Shown here: one piece after another, positions 1-11,330 of the stretch | How the letters are laid out: the number at the start of each line of letters is the position of its first letter | Position numbering within the stretch: position 1 is the stretch's first letter | Source: Phytophthora quininea | Lineage: Eukaryota > Oomycota > Peronosporomycetes > Peronosporales > Peronosporaceae | Assembly (NCBI GenBank): GCA_011947345.1 | Contig: JAAVTG010000008.1 | Span: 1-64,000, forward strand | DNA: 64,000 nt | Direction: 5' to 3' | The notes under the pieces: model-generated | Told to the model about the DNA's origin: nothing | Databases searched by the model: none | The model's input: the letters and a program-made list of their open reading frames with translations, nothing else | Made by a program: the position numbers and the translations under genes

Positions 1-1390
1 CCTCCACGTCGGATCCGAAGAGGATGCTGCCAACGCAGACGAAGATCATGAAGGCGATGAGCCACACCACGAAGAACGCTGCGAATTGGCGCAGTGCACT
101 GGACATTGTGCGCGTGAAGATGCTGAGGCGCGGGTGGAAGCTGAGCTGGAAGAGCAAGTAGAGGCCCAGCTGGATCGCTAAAATGGCCCCGAACATAGCG
201 AGCACGTAAGTCCACGTCGTAATGCTGTTCAGCAAGTCCACGACGGGGAGCAACGCAGCCAGCGTATCGGCATCGTTTGCACCGCTGTCAGCGAGTTTCA
301 GCAGGTTCGAGTGAAACTCGCTGGTGTTCATCTTGAGCTCGATCACCGCCCAAATGGCGGCAAACACGGGGACGGAGCCTCCAATGGCAACGATCTTCAA
401 CAACGTGCGCATAAAGCGTCGAAGTAGGCCGCACTTGCCCCCAACAACTTGGACGATTTACGGCGTTCAGGGCGTCGACCAGTTCCCCAGTACAGAATCA
501 CAACGAGCCAAATCACGTACGTGGAACCGTAGGCCGCGTCAGCTAACGCGTTCTTCAACTGGTACGGAGTGGCTCGAGCAGCGTTGGTCGCAGACGTCGG
601 CTTGACCAAGCCGCTCTCTTGAAAGTCCACCTCCAGAGTTGTGACGGAATACCCTCAAAGTCGCCATTGTACGTGGCAATGGTGACAAGCAGTTGGTGTA
701 GTTGTCGATCCCCTTGTCACTAGTTTTCAATGCTTCGATCGCTTGGACAGCTTCAGTGGCATTCAGGTTAATATTCAGGAATGTACGTTCAAGTGTTGTG
801 TTGTCCGCGTCAGTGCAGTTGGGATACAGCTCGGTTATGACATCGTGGACATTGCAGGCTCCCGTCGCTTTCCGAGTGACGTCAATGACCACACCGCCCA
901 GCACCTGGTTCGAAATGGCCACACGTCCGCGTTGATCTTCCGGCAAGAGGTCTCCGTTCACGTCTTCCGTGACGAACACTGACGGCACCAACGTATCCGT
1001 GAGCCACGAGTAGGCATCGTCAATGCCGCCAATATTGTAGAAATGGAGCGGGGTGCCGTCTGTGACTACATTTTCTCCGTCGGTGGCAATGGCGTTCATC
1101 ACTGCCAGCACTTGGTCCCATTGTAAGGTGGTTCGTGGGCGTCTCGACAGCGCCGTTGCCGCAAAGCAGCAGAAAATGACTGTGCTCACCAACCGGATCA
1201 ACGCTCGCCCGATCTTTCGGTCCTGATCGAGCGAATCGCAAGCGTCTTGCATCGAAATCTCCATCGCGTCGACTGCAGAGGAATCGGTCTCGCTGCAGTC
1301 GAATGTACTTGAGACTCGTTTGACCACGCTGCCCCGCTCGCTCTCTTCGTCGTCAACTTGGATGTACGTGTCGGTCGTCGACTTCTCCAT
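1..1390 (-). pseudogene. Polycystin-like (PKD2/TRPP) cation channel, partial, with frameshifts
   Basis: The ATG at 1390 opens an acidic cytosolic N-terminus, then a first membrane helix (about residues 60-80) and a long extracellular domain with N-glycosylation sites, as in polycystin channels. Further on are a NGDFEG motif, an LYW membrane segment near 480, and near the left edge the run HPRLSIFTRTM followed by a hydrophobic helix ending LFGSD, which resembles the helix leading into the polycystin pore. The gene runs off the window before the pore and C-terminus. The frame changes at about 692, 653 and 410-440; each looks like a one-base loss and the middle one is in a GGG run. The homology is continuous across all three, so introns are excluded. 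It is either a decayed copy or a functional gene with sequencing errors. Family assignment is from motifs only. Confidence 0.62.
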
Positions 1391-1816
1391 TGAGGTTGAA
1401 ATCCTTGTTCTTAAGCAGGAGGATTCGAAAGTGGCGGCGGAGATCATGGCTCCACTAACTAAGCGAACCCATTGCTGCGATCGCCAAACGAAGTGCTGCC
1501 TTCCAGTCCATCTATCCAAAGGCATCCTTGTGGTAGCAATGCATGTACTTCTTGAGCTGTAATGTCGTCTTGCCATCCAACATGATCTGTTGTGCGCGAA
1601 TCTACATGAACAAACCACGCGAGATGAACCCTTCGATGTGTTAAAAAGGAATAATGATGCAGCTGTAAGTTCTCCGGGGCACGCTCTATCTAAGTCATTT
1701 ACATGTACTTCACAAGTGTAGTGGTCTATCGTGCTCCGACACGAAAAGGGAAGACAAATTCTTCCAACCTTACGCCAGCACTTCTCCTTGCATCTCCTCT
1801 TCGGGGCAGTCGGTGA
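1391..1816. other. Intergenic, nothing recognised
   Basis: About 425 bases between the start of the polycystin-like gene and the stop of the phosphoglycerate-mutase-family gene, both on the minus strand. It should hold the promoter of the channel gene. No coding, RNA or repeat signal was seen. Confidence 0.5.
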
Positions 1817-2688
1817 TCAGCAGCGGATGAACTCTGCGTTCCGCGGTCGGTAGTAACGGTGATCCAACGCCGCGAAGCAGCCGCGACTGAAGCCGCTGTG
1901 TGACACGACGAGCACGCAGCTCTCGGGGAAGTCGAAGAAGACCTCGTTTAGGAATTCTTCCGCGCGCTGCGAGATCTCCTCGGTGGTCTCTCGATGGTCG
2001 GGTTTCCACCACGTGTCGTTCTCGCTGGCGACGTGGTCAAAATCGAGCTTGGGGTACGCCTGTTGCTTTGGAGTCATGAGTTTGCGTCGGTCGCAGTTGA
2101 CGACACCGAGCGTCTCTCTGGCCAGCTCCACCACCGACACGGGGATCTGCTTGAGGTTTTGAACACCCGATCGTATGTCTCGAGCGTGCGGTCGAGCGGG
2201 GACACAAAGACCCGCTGCAGTTTGAGGCCGCACTTGTCGATCTGCTTCTCGAGCATCGTGGCGGCCGCGTCGGCCTGCTCTTTGCCGTGGGCCGTGAGGG
2301 GTGCGTCGATGAACTCTGGGAGCATCTCGTACTGCTCCTCCCAGAGCTTGTCGCCCACGCGGGCCTTGGTGGCGTTGTGGGTGGCCTCTCCGTGGCGCAG
2401 GAGGATGATGAGCTTGATGCGGCGCCCTGGGTGCTTCTGCTCGAACGATGCCATGAAGTCGTACACGTCGGGCCACGCCTTGCCGTCCACTAGGCCCATA
2501 CGCATGGGCGGGTCCCCCATCTCGTCTACGGGCTCGTCCGAGATGCCCATGAGGAAGAAACCAGGCACCGAGTGCAGTCGCGACGGGCGTTTGCTTGCCA
2601 TGATCGAGACGAGCGACGTGGGGACAAGAATGGCAAGTGATTTCGAAACCGGTTCTTTTTCGACCAGGATGGGCAAAGATGTAGCCAT
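1817..2688 (-). CDS. Histidine phosphatase (phosphoglycerate mutase-like) family protein
   Basis: Likely a phosphatase or mutase of the histidine phosphatase superfamily; substrate unknown. The phosphate-accepting histidine is in LLRHGEATHN, and the second conserved histidine is in VLVVSHSGFSRG near the C-terminus. Between them lies DAPLTAHGKEQAD, the usual LTxxGxxQA element. The total is about 290 residues, with a roughly 105-residue N-terminal extension before the RHG motif, as in the fungal and oomycete cytosolic group. The start is the in-frame ATG at 2686-2688. The frame changes once near 2158 in an AAAA run (between TYDRVF and LKQIPVSVVE) and reads cleanly to TGA at 1817 afterwards. A one-base deletion explains this, so I treat the gene as probably functional. 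Confidence 0.72.
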
Positions 2689-3134
2689 GTTGTGCTGCTT
2701 GGGATCGCACTCGTCCACATTGCCACGTGAAGCTGGACAAGAACTTCTTGTCTTCTTACTTGGGCTTGCTTGCTCTACCGTTTAATCTGCTGCAAAGGCG
2801 ACATCAAGAATAACGCTTACAGGTATGCGGCGTTATCAGTCCTTTTAGTTGTGCTCATGGCAGTCAAGCTCAAAATAAGCTCTAGCTTCAGCCGCTTGCT
2901 CATTGCAAACTTGCAGACAGGCAAGAGCACGTCACCGCAAAATCCACCAAGTCTGACGAATTCAGCGGCGTTGGTTTCATCAAAGGCACAAGCAAGATCT
3001 TCTCCAGCGTCATCTCCTTGTGAGCAAACTTGATCACCAACGTTATACCTACTGTACTTGCTACATATTGCTTATCGGGCGACAGGTTCATAAATGCTCT
3101 CTCTGTCTGCACGTGCTGCTCCGATGCGCGGGGA
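2689..3134. other. Intergenic, nothing recognised
   Basis: About 445 bases between the kinase stop and the phosphatase start, both minus strand. No conserved coding segment, RNA gene or repeat was recognised. Confidence 0.5.
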
Positions 3135-4068
3135 TCAAGGCGTCGATCGCTCCGCGCACAGCACCGGATGCTGCCAGATCTCGTCCAACGTGATCCGCGT
3201 CACTGGATCGACCGTGAGCATCCGCGCGAGCAGGTCCTTCATGGGCTCCGATATCTCTTGATCAAGCCCCCAGGCAGTGAATACGGCCCGAATCCCTCGC
3301 TTGGCCATATAGCGGAACCCTTGATCCGCTAGGTCTGCTCGCCCAAACGGCGGCGACGAGGTCAGTAGGATGAAGAAGGCGATGCCGACCGACCAAATGT
3401 CGCCCTCCGGGGTCGTACCGCTCGCCGGCCACGATCTCCGGCGCCATGTAATAATTCTTCCCCACGACTTCGTCACAGAGGAAGCTGTTCGTAGGGCTGG
3501 CGTCGGCTTGCGCGCAGAGTCCGAAGTCTGCGATCACAGCTCGTCCGTCGCGGAGCAAGATGTTCTCGAGACTCAAATCGCGGTGGGCGATGCCGTGACT
3601 GTGCAGGAACCGAAGACCGTGGAGCACGTCCACGAGGTAGCTGTGCGCAACACCTTCCTGGAGTCTCTTGGAGCCGTTCACACCGTTCAGCAACGCGCTT
3701 CGGTTCTGAAGTCCTGCTTGGTCTTGATCGTTTGTCAACGGCTGTACGCACGCGTCCAGCAGATCTCCTCCTTCGCAGTATTCGAGCACTATCTGTAGCC
3801 TGCTGCCGCTTTCGGTCACGAAGTAGCTGTGCATGTTGATGACATTTGGGTGGCCGCCTAACGCTCGCACGCGGTTGAGCGCCTCGATCTCGGACAGCAC
3901 GTTCTCCTGCACCCGCTCCTGCGAGCGCGAGGTCTGTTGCAGTGCCAACTGCAGGTCGACGGTCTTGACGACAATCTTCTCCTGGGTCTGCACGTCCCGG
4001 TAGAGCAAAATCTCGCCGTAGATGGCTGCGCGGAGCAACGCCATGGTCTCGTAGCGGTTGATCTCCAT
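3135..4068 (-). CDS. Serine/threonine protein kinase
   Basis: A single kinase domain of about 310 residues fills the protein. Visible elements in order are the ATP-anchoring lysine in IVVKTVDLQ, a long alpha-C region, the hinge VLEYCEGGDLLD, the catalytic loop HRDLSLEN, the metal-binding DFGLC, the APE-type MAPEIV, and in subdomain IX the sequence GDIWSVGIAFF. All catalytic residues are present. The HRDLSLEN form is common in oomycete kinases of the CAMK-like group. The glycine-rich loop is poorly conserved (MALLRAAIYGEILLYRD). The frame changes once near 3410 in a CCGGGG run between GERYDP and GDIWSVG, then reads to a stop at 3135. No further domain is seen, so target and pathway are unknown. 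Confidence 0.78.
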
Positions 4069-4878
4069 GTCGGTACGTTGTCAAGTGACCAAATGAGCTA
4101 CGACAAGAGCAAACGGGCTGTTCGTAGCTCGCTCGATCTGTATGGCCGACGAGGGCTGATTGGGTCCGTGTTTGTCGGGAGACCGTCTGCCTACCGAAAT
4201 TCCAGCCGCTAAACCGTGTGTGCACGAGGCGTCTGCTTGGGGAATGAGGCTGCCGAGAGACTAACTAATCAGTGTTTCCATTATCTGCCAAGGCTCGTTT
4301 GCAATCTTGAGAGCGGTGAAGAGCGTCCTCCTTTCGACAAAGTGATCTCGTTCGCAGCCAAAGGCGTTTTGCTTGAAGTTTGCAGCCCAAACCGATTAGA
4401 TGGCACTACCAGACAGCGCTGCATCGACCGGCGCCGCCACCCGAGTCGAAACTCATGACGGCTCGTATGACATCAGTGATGCCATACGAGCCGCATCAGT
4501 GATTTCCTCTATGCATCCAACCCTCTATGGTTTGCAGCCGAAACGCTAAGCGGTGGCGATGCCATCACCGAGCAACAACGAAACTAGACTTTCGTCACCA
4601 TATCTGCTGCTGATACTCGCAGTCACTCCATCGGAGCTGAAAGACATCGTTCGAAAAAGGAAAAAAAAGGATTGCCTACGAGCACTCGTTACTACGATCT
4701 AAGATATCTTTCTCATGGTCGCACGCACACGCCAAAGAGGTAGCTGTGCCTGTCCTCTCCAGCGGGAGTTTATTTGCTTAACAACAATTCGGCTCACAAC
4801 AATCTCATCTTGTCTATCTCGAGGAAGTGGATCCTCGAGCTGCGGACACTTTCCGGGTCTCGTCGGTAGCAGGCAGCA
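4069..4878. other. Intergenic between kinase and PH-domain gene
   Basis: About 800 bases. It should contain the kinase promoter and the 3' region of the PH-domain gene. No coding region, RNA gene or mobile element could be supported. Confidence 0.45.
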
Positions 4879-5599
4879 TCACGTGAAGAACGGTTGCGTG
4901 AGGGCCAATATCTCGCTCAGTTGCAGTCGTCGGCAGGCGTTGTCGGCAATGCAGAACACGTCGGGCGGGCACTTGCCGTCGCGGATATCGCGGGCCATCC
5001 ACTTGGCCCACTCTGACGAAGTCAAGTCGAAGAACCGACCGGCACATCCAGTAGGCGAGGCTTGCGGGGCAGTGTATACGGCGAAAGACGTCGCGCCGTG
5101 TTGATGACCCATAATGTACATGCTGCGCTTTTTCGAGACGGCAGCAGGCTCAGCAGGAAGAACCGCAGGCGTCGGTGGAGTAGTTGGCGTGGGGGTTCCA
5201 TTCGGGGTCAGGATTGACGACGCCGTCGAGTTACTGCCGCTGGAAGTGGCGCAATGGCCGTGTCGTTGCTTGGGACAGTTGACGCTCGCATCGAACGCTT
5301 GTCGGAGCTTAGTGATCCACTGACCGTACACCACGGCGTTGGGAGCTCGGAAGCAAAGCTTTTGCTTTTGGCGCCGTACTGGATGGCGAAGCGGAGTCTG
5401 CGGCGGTCGTTCACAGATCTCGGGAGCAATGTGTTTGGGAAACCAAGACGCCCAATCGGCAGGTCGAGAAGCCTGGGCGATTCACGCGGAGCACGAACAT
5501 GTCGCTCGGACTGCCCGGAGCGATCACGTTCACCATCAAAATCGAAGTCTTGAGCCAGAACGGCCCAAATTGGAGTTGGAGCGCATCGGCAGACGACAT
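4879..5599 (-). CDS. PH-domain protein, small
   Basis: About 240 residues from the ATG at 5597-5599. The first 110 residues look like a pleckstrin homology fold: a first strand with FGPFWLKTSILMV, then SPSDMFVLRV, and the typical end KLCFRAPNAVVYGQWITKL, where the tryptophan marks the last PH helix. After this comes a Thr/Pro-rich linker and a conserved-looking C-terminal block (SMYIMGHQHGA to ILALTQPFFT). PH domains usually bind phosphoinositides or proteins at membranes; the ligand here cannot be told. The frame changes near 5471 between NRPGFS and RPADWASWFP. No signal peptide or membrane helix is seen. Confidence 0.55.
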
Positions 5600-5924
5600 G
5601 GCGTCTTTCAATGCTTGGGGAAAAGGAGGAAAGGACTTGTGTGTACTTTCGAGTTGCGGGGAAGGAAGGAAATTCCAGAATGAAGCGAAGGTGAGCCCAA
5701 CTACCGCTGTAGAATCAAGTCTTGACAGATTGAGACTCGCCCGACGTCTTCCAACAAAAGCAGCGGCGACCAAGTCGACACTACAGATGTCCAAATTGAA
5801 GTGAAACAGGTGGCAAGAGAAGCAGGCGCGACTTGAGGGAATATCTTGATGGAGAAGAAACGAGCACGGGCCATTGCATCGAACTATCGTCAATTACCCA
5901 GACCTGGTCCACCATCGCACCAGC

Positions 5925-7800
5925 TTAGAGTAGCCGTCGAGTTGGTGCCCCGAACCGGAACTGACACACGCCGCGATTTTGCGTGGTCGGCTGAGTATTC
6001 GCTGTAGCTTGAGCAGGTGGGGCTGTATTTGCCCCACGGCTCGCCACTGCCATCTGGATCCGGTTTAACTCCACCATAACGTTCGAGTCGCAATTCATCT
6101 CCGTAGCCAGCCGAATCACCGTCTGTACCGCCTCCAAGTCACTGGCAGTCTGCGTTGGAGCAGCAACCGTACTGCCACGCTGAGACGCATTCCAGGTGAG
6201 CCAGTTATCCTCAACAGACCCCGAGTATCCATGATCGAAGCTTGGGTATTCACTAGCAAAACTAGTTGCGGTACGACGAGTTATGTCCTGCGTGTCAAAT
6301 GCCGCCGAGTCATCTGACGGGCTTTCCAAGGATGCTTGTGACGCACTGTGGCGCGCGAGATCCTCTGCAGTGACCGACATACTCACAGATCCATGCGCCA
6401 TGTGCAGCGCCGAGTCGGCAAAGTCCGCGTCCGTAAGATCTTCGTCGCAAGCTCTCTCGGCGGAAGGCGCCACCACCTCCATCAGCCGCATGGGATTCAT
6501 GGGCTTTAGTCGCTTCAGAAGCACCTGGATCTGAGCATCCAGCTTTTCATCGGCGCGGTTGTCAGAGACGACAACTGTGTTACCGTTTTCGGACGCCGCA
6601 GCCACGCCAATTTGTGCAAAGCTGGCCGTAATGCGCGACCGCGGAACTTGCTGCCAACCCAAGGCGACCCACTCCACCACCTTTTGCAGCGGGACGTCGA
6701 AAATGTCGAGCTCGCCTTCCTCACGCTGGTCCAGCGCGTAGTCCAGGAACTGGTACCGGTAGCGCCGCTTGACGGCGGCTGCGATCCCCATCTCCAGCGC
6801 ACGCATGCACAGCTCGCCTGCGTGGTTGCGCTCCACAAAGTGCATCTTGACATTGGACAGCGTCACCTTCTGCACGCTCGTGGCCGCCACCGAGTCGATA
6901 ATGAGCACGACGTGGCGGTTGGCCACGCGCATGCGCCAGTCGAGCGAGAGCAGCCAGTCGCGCAGCATGGTGGGCGGCATCCAGGCCTTGCTGTTGCAGG
7001 CGAACTGAAACTTGCGGTCTTCGCTGGTCGTAGCTGAATCACGCGGCAGCGGGTGCGGCCCCACCAAGAACGGGTTCAGTCGGTCGCTGCCGTCCGCATT
7101 GACCGAGAGCAGCATCGTCAGTTTCTTCTCGGGGTGGTAACCTGGCGGCACGTCCGATCTGTCGGGACTCATGGCGTAGAACAACCTCGTCTCGTGCAGC
7201 CAGTAGACGTCCTCTGGGGCCACCCCTTGCACTGCCGTCTTGAGTCCCTCCATGGTGGAGATGACCGCCGTCTCCGGCGCGAAGCGAGGGCGTCCGTCTT
7301 GTGCTGCCTCGTGCAGCTGTCCCGTCCTGCTCTTATTGCCTTTGCCTCCACCCAGAGAAGCCGTGCCGCCCCATGAAGGAGTGCATCCATCCGTTGGAGA
7401 ACTGCGGCGGGTGGGCCGTGACGCTGCTGGGCAAGTGCGGCCGCAGCAGGTCGAAGAAGAGCCGCGCCTTGTGGCGGATGTGGTCCCCGGGGATCCTGCG
7501 CTGCCTGGCCTGGCAGTAGAGGAACCAGTTGGCCAGCGCCGAGTCCACCTCGGGGCATTTGACGGTGCGCAGCTTCTTGTGGTCGCGGCCCTCGCCCGTG
7601 ATGAGCTCGAACTGCTGGCGCTTCTTGAGCATGTAGCTGATGGCGGCCTGCGACGGCACATAGTCGAGCTGGAACTGCTCCTGCGCCCAGAGCCCGAGCT
7701 GCGCCTGCGTGGTCTTGGGGAACTGCCGGTGGTGCAGGCAGATGAGCCGCTTCTGCTCGTGCGTGAGGTTAGTGTTGCGCTTGCCCGCCTGTTTGGTCAT
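5925..7800 (-). CDS. CENP-B/Tigger (pogo)-derived protein with degenerate DDE domain
   Basis: About 620 residues from the ATG at 7798-7800. The N-terminus carries two helix-turn-helix units of the CENP-B/Tigger type: one ending ISYMLKKRQQFELI, then one with VDSALANWFLYCQARQ and WMHSFMGRHGFS. Next is a DDE_1-like core with LTMLLSVNADGSDRLNPF, KAWMPPTMLRDWL and a block ending KRRYRYQFL. The expected first acidic residue (NADET) is a histidine in WLHET; the second survives in LIIDS but without the following Asn; the third (QPxDQG) is E in RALEMG. A 200-residue C-terminal region without DDE similarity follows. The frame changes once at 7333-7336, where an extra T gives an in-frame TAA. No flanking inverted repeats were noticed. 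Loss of the active site with retained DNA-binding domains suggests a domesticated protein, but a decaying transposon is possible. Confidence 0.65.
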
Positions 7801-8123
7801 GGAGATCGAGCGAGGAGCTCTCCCGTAGTCGATATTCGCTCAGAGAAATGCCATCAAGAAACGGAGGGAGTAGGGTTGGAAGCTTGTTAGTTAGGTTAAA
7901 TACCTTTGGCATCATAAAAACGTTAAGTATTGAGCTAAAATTTAATTAACCAGTACTTAAACGGTGAAATACTCAGAATCAGAAAAATACCGGCGTGGTC
8001 AATAGCTTACGAAGACCGCCACGAACCAGGCTGCAGCAGATGAGTGCCAGAAGACCTCCACACCCTCGTGAGATTGTCGCCAGTCTACAGTTGTCTCTGC
8101 GCTTCCGAGGTGGCGAGCCCACA

Positions 8124-8570
8124 ATGGGGAGGCCCAAACACCCTGTATGGAGTCTTTACACCACTGTCAAGCCACGTGGAGACAGGAAGCAACACCCCGA
8201 TGTCAAATGTTGCCACTGCGATGCAGTTCTACTCAACATGCAACCGTCTCGGAACGGCTTGAAACACGCAGCGAAGTGCTCCAAGCTCTCCGTCGAGCAG
8301 AAGGCGCCGTGGATAGACATGCTCAAGGCCCAAGAGAACGCCAGGCTTGAGAAGCAGATAAAAATGCGAGACAGAGGCAAGGTTTGCCATCAGCAGCGAG
8401 GTCCCCTCCAGCCCCACGCCGCTTGTTTGCGTCACCATCGCCTAGAACGCGAACCCCAATCCGTCGAACTCCAACCCGCCGAACTCCCCGCGGCACAAGA
8501 ACGTCTCGAGCCATTGGCCTCGCCACAACGCCGCTTTCACGCGAAAAGCTATTTGCGAAAGTTGCATTAG
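8124..8570 (+). pseudogene. BED zinc-finger fragment of a hAT-type transposase
   Basis: From the ATG at 8124 the reading frame starts MGRPKHPVWSLYT and shows a BED finger: the aromatic W near the start, KCCHCDAVLL, then a spaced H and C in LKHAAKCSKL, followed by SVEQKAPW. This is the arrangement seen at the N-terminus of oomycete hAT-like transposases. After about residue 85 the similarity stops and no catalytic or dimerisation region follows, so it is a 5' remnant. Adjoining bases 7801-8100 are AT-rich and show nothing else. Confidence 0.5.
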
Positions 8571-9436
8571 CCTTTTACGCCACCGGCATTTCGTTCCGCT
8601 GCGTAGAGAATCCTTTTTCCGGGATATGTTTCCCTACGACCTTCCCACAAGACGGAAAGTTTGAGCTCCACCAGATTCCCGTTGTTGCCAATGGAGTTAG
8701 CGAGCGCGATGCTGCTCTCCAGACGGAGATAATTCCACGACAAGTCGAGGTGTACCAGCACAGGATTCACATACAGCATGTTGGCGATGGGCTCGCCGCC
8801 GGTGGTGAATCTGGCTGCACAACGTTGAGGTCTTCGGCTTTGCCGATGCAGTTGCGACTCATCCAGAGCTGCTCGATGGTCTGATTCTTCTCGGACGCCG
8901 TGAAGGAGAACGTGGACTCGTGGACGTCGACATCTGCGTTGTCATCGTGAAGATTTTTAATGCTTCAGGTCGAATGCACAAAGTAGGAGCGCAACGGACA
9001 TGTTCTGTCGTTAATCCACGTCCAACCGTCCTTGTGTAAGTATCCTGCAATGTGCCTCGAACCTTGCCTTGATCACTAAAAGCACAGCGTCGGTCTGCTC
9101 GCGGAAGTAGCGCCGGTACTCGTCGAGCAGCTTCGTCAGGCTGAGGTAAGGCTCGCCGTCGACCACGCTATAATACCGCGGGTAGCCACTGCTGGGAATC
9201 GCTGGGTAGATGTGGAGGGCCTCGCACATCATGGCGGCCTTCGCTCTTTGCACTTTGTCATCACTACGGGGTTGCTGGGCCGCCGATCCTCGTTGCCCCA
9301 TGGAACTCCGTTGACGGCGCGTGGTGGCAGGTGGCCTGAGGGTTCCTGGCCTGGTCATCATCGACGGTGTCACTTTCTCCACTCCACCTTGAGTCATCGT
9401 AGAAACAGTCGAAGTCTTATTGCTCTCGCTACCCAT
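8567..9436 (-). pseudogene. Leucine-rich-repeat protein remnant
   Basis: The ATG at 9434-9436 starts a polar, basic N-terminus leading into a folded-looking segment (YPRYYSVVDGEPYLSLTKLL) that ends near 9010. A further part between about 8600 and 8945 reads as ribonuclease-inhibitor-type LRRs: TIEQLWMSRNCIGKAEDL, then LVHLDLSWNYLRLESSIALA, then NLVELKLS. The LRR array is very short and ends in unrelated sequence next to the hAT fragment on the other strand, so the 3' end is probably lost. An intron between the two parts is likely (acceptor near 8945) but not certain. Function unknown. Confidence 0.4.
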
Positions 9437-9599
9437 AAAGCTGTCGCTACACAACACGGAGCGACGGAGACGCCACGCTGGTGACGAATGTTAGCGGAGA
9501 GGACACCAATTTACTGGGGTGACGGTGGCAAGAAGCGCTATCCATCAACTGGGTCGACACGACGCACTTGAGGAACACACACGGAGTTGACTGTGTAAG

Positions 9600-10290
9600 C
9601 AGCGTTGCGATCTCTGCTTCCTGGAGTTCCTGCTTTTGCTTCGTGGCACTTTTGCGCTTGCTTCACCATTGATTGCACTCCTCAACGGCAATCTGCAGCT
9701 GTTAACAAGAGTTGAAGTTCTGACAGCGATCCCAACGTTCGAGCTCCAAACTCTGGGTGACTGCGTCGAGCTTGGCCCAGTTCCTCCTGCTGCTTTTGCT
9801 CATCTTTTTTCAAATATTGCGAGCAGGTGGCACCATCTTCTTGTACTTCTTCTTGATCTCCCAGCATTCGGTCTCTTTGACCTGGGCACGCCTGCTCATG
9901 CCGAGCTTTCATCTGCTTCATCGCTTGGTAGAGCTGCGCACTTTGCTCCTCGACCAGTCTTCAAAGCGGAACAGCCCGTTGTAGTCCTCCTGCCGCATCA
10001 TTAGCTTCTCTTTCGAGTGATGATGACTGCTCAGCTCTTCCATAGCGACCGTCCTTCAGATGCAATCGATCCATGGGTGTTCTGCCACTCCTTACGCCCC
10101 GTCTCGAGCTTCTTCTCGTCTGCTCGACCCTGGCTCGCAATGCTTGACTCTCGTCCTGTGTAGCTTGTACGTTGGCTGCCGCTTCATTCTTGACCAGCGT
10201 CAACGTCTCCTCGTGCTACTTATCCAGCCTTGCGCAGCTTGCTCAGCTTGCCGCTCTTGGAGTCGATGAGCGCCGAGTAGTTTTATCTTA
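9600..10290 (-). pseudogene. Degenerate coiled-coil protein
   Basis: The minus strand codes for stretches rich in K, E, Q, R and L with heptad-like spacing (for example QYLKKDEQKQQEELGQA, and NEAAANVQATQDESQALRA near 10160), spread over several frames and broken by stops. This is the look of a decayed coiled-coil gene, possibly once linked with the LRR remnant downstream. No intact reading frame longer than about 80 residues is left. No function can be assigned. Confidence 0.35.
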
Positions 10291-10435
10291 CGCGCAGTCT
10301 CTTTCGCTCACAGATATATTACGAGTCCAGTTTTGTGAAGTTAAGTGGTTTGTTATATATTGGTAGAAAAAGTGCCGAACTGTTAGTAGCATTATAGCCA
10401 GATTCGAGCGACATTCAGACAACCTTCACGGCACA

Positions 10436-11120
10436 TTACGTTGAAGCGATGGCGAGGCGATCCGATCGAGTGGTGCTGGTGCACGGCGGCCGGTGCTTCC
10501 TGCGCTGGTGCGACACCAGTTTGCGCCAACAGTGGCAATCTCCATCCTCCTTGCCCGTCACAGCCGAAACGCTGCAGTGTCCTGGCCGCAGCTGAAGCTC
10601 CTGCCACCTGAGCTGTCCGCAGAGACCAAGACCATTTCTTTCTATTCGTATGAGCCGCCGTGCGTGCCGCAAAGTATGTCCATGCGTGGCGCGGTCCAGC
10701 TCAATGGGAATCGCGCGACCAAGAATAGCGGCGTCGACAAGCCAAGGACAAAGCGGCTGGGCTGGGTGGATTGGGGACAACCAAGTGTTTTGTCCATCTT
10801 GGCGGCCCCAGCGGTTTGTCCTCCGGCAGTCCGCCTCGAGTTTTTCGGCAACAAATTCTTCAGGCCTGCACACTGCTTTTTGGCGAGAAAAAGTAACGTC
10901 GTGGTGCGTGGCATACCACGCCACGCCGTTTTGCACGGTCCAGAAGCAAAACGCATGTCCCTCGGGTCGTGTTGGTCAGCGACACTCGCTTGGGAGCAGC
11001 AGCACCCAGCCAAAGATTCAACAAGACAAAAGACAGCGGCAGCATTTTGAACGGCCCGATCGAATACACCAGCGCGGGAGGATTTCGCGCGTCTTCGGCG
11101 GCGGTCGATCCGAGCTCCAT
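10436..11120 (-). CDS. Hypothetical protein with N-terminal hydrophobic helix
   Basis: Not recognised. The ATG at 11118-11120 starts MELGSTAAEDARNPP, followed by a hydrophobic stretch (MLPLSFVLLNLWLGAAAP) that could be a membrane anchor. A frame change near 10930 would join it to a 150-residue stretch with VQNGVAWYATHHDVTFSRQ and FVAEKLEADCRR, which looks protein-like. The gene lies head to head with the Cys-rich gene starting at 11331, about 210 bases apart. Without a database match the frame choice is uncertain. Confidence 0.3.
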
Positions 11121-11330
11121 TTTTGCATTCCTTGCTGTGATTGGCGGAGCGCAATTAAAAGAGTGCTCATACAACGCGCCATACTGTTTTCCGGCGGGAA
11201 AACCAGCGGAGCGACAGGGCAGGGCCCGCAGAAAGATCGCAATGCCGGCCGAGCTGAGAGCTCACTTTGCAATTTGCCGTGTCTGGCGAGAGTCGACCGC
11301 CCGGAACGTCCGTCCCCGTTACCCGCATCA

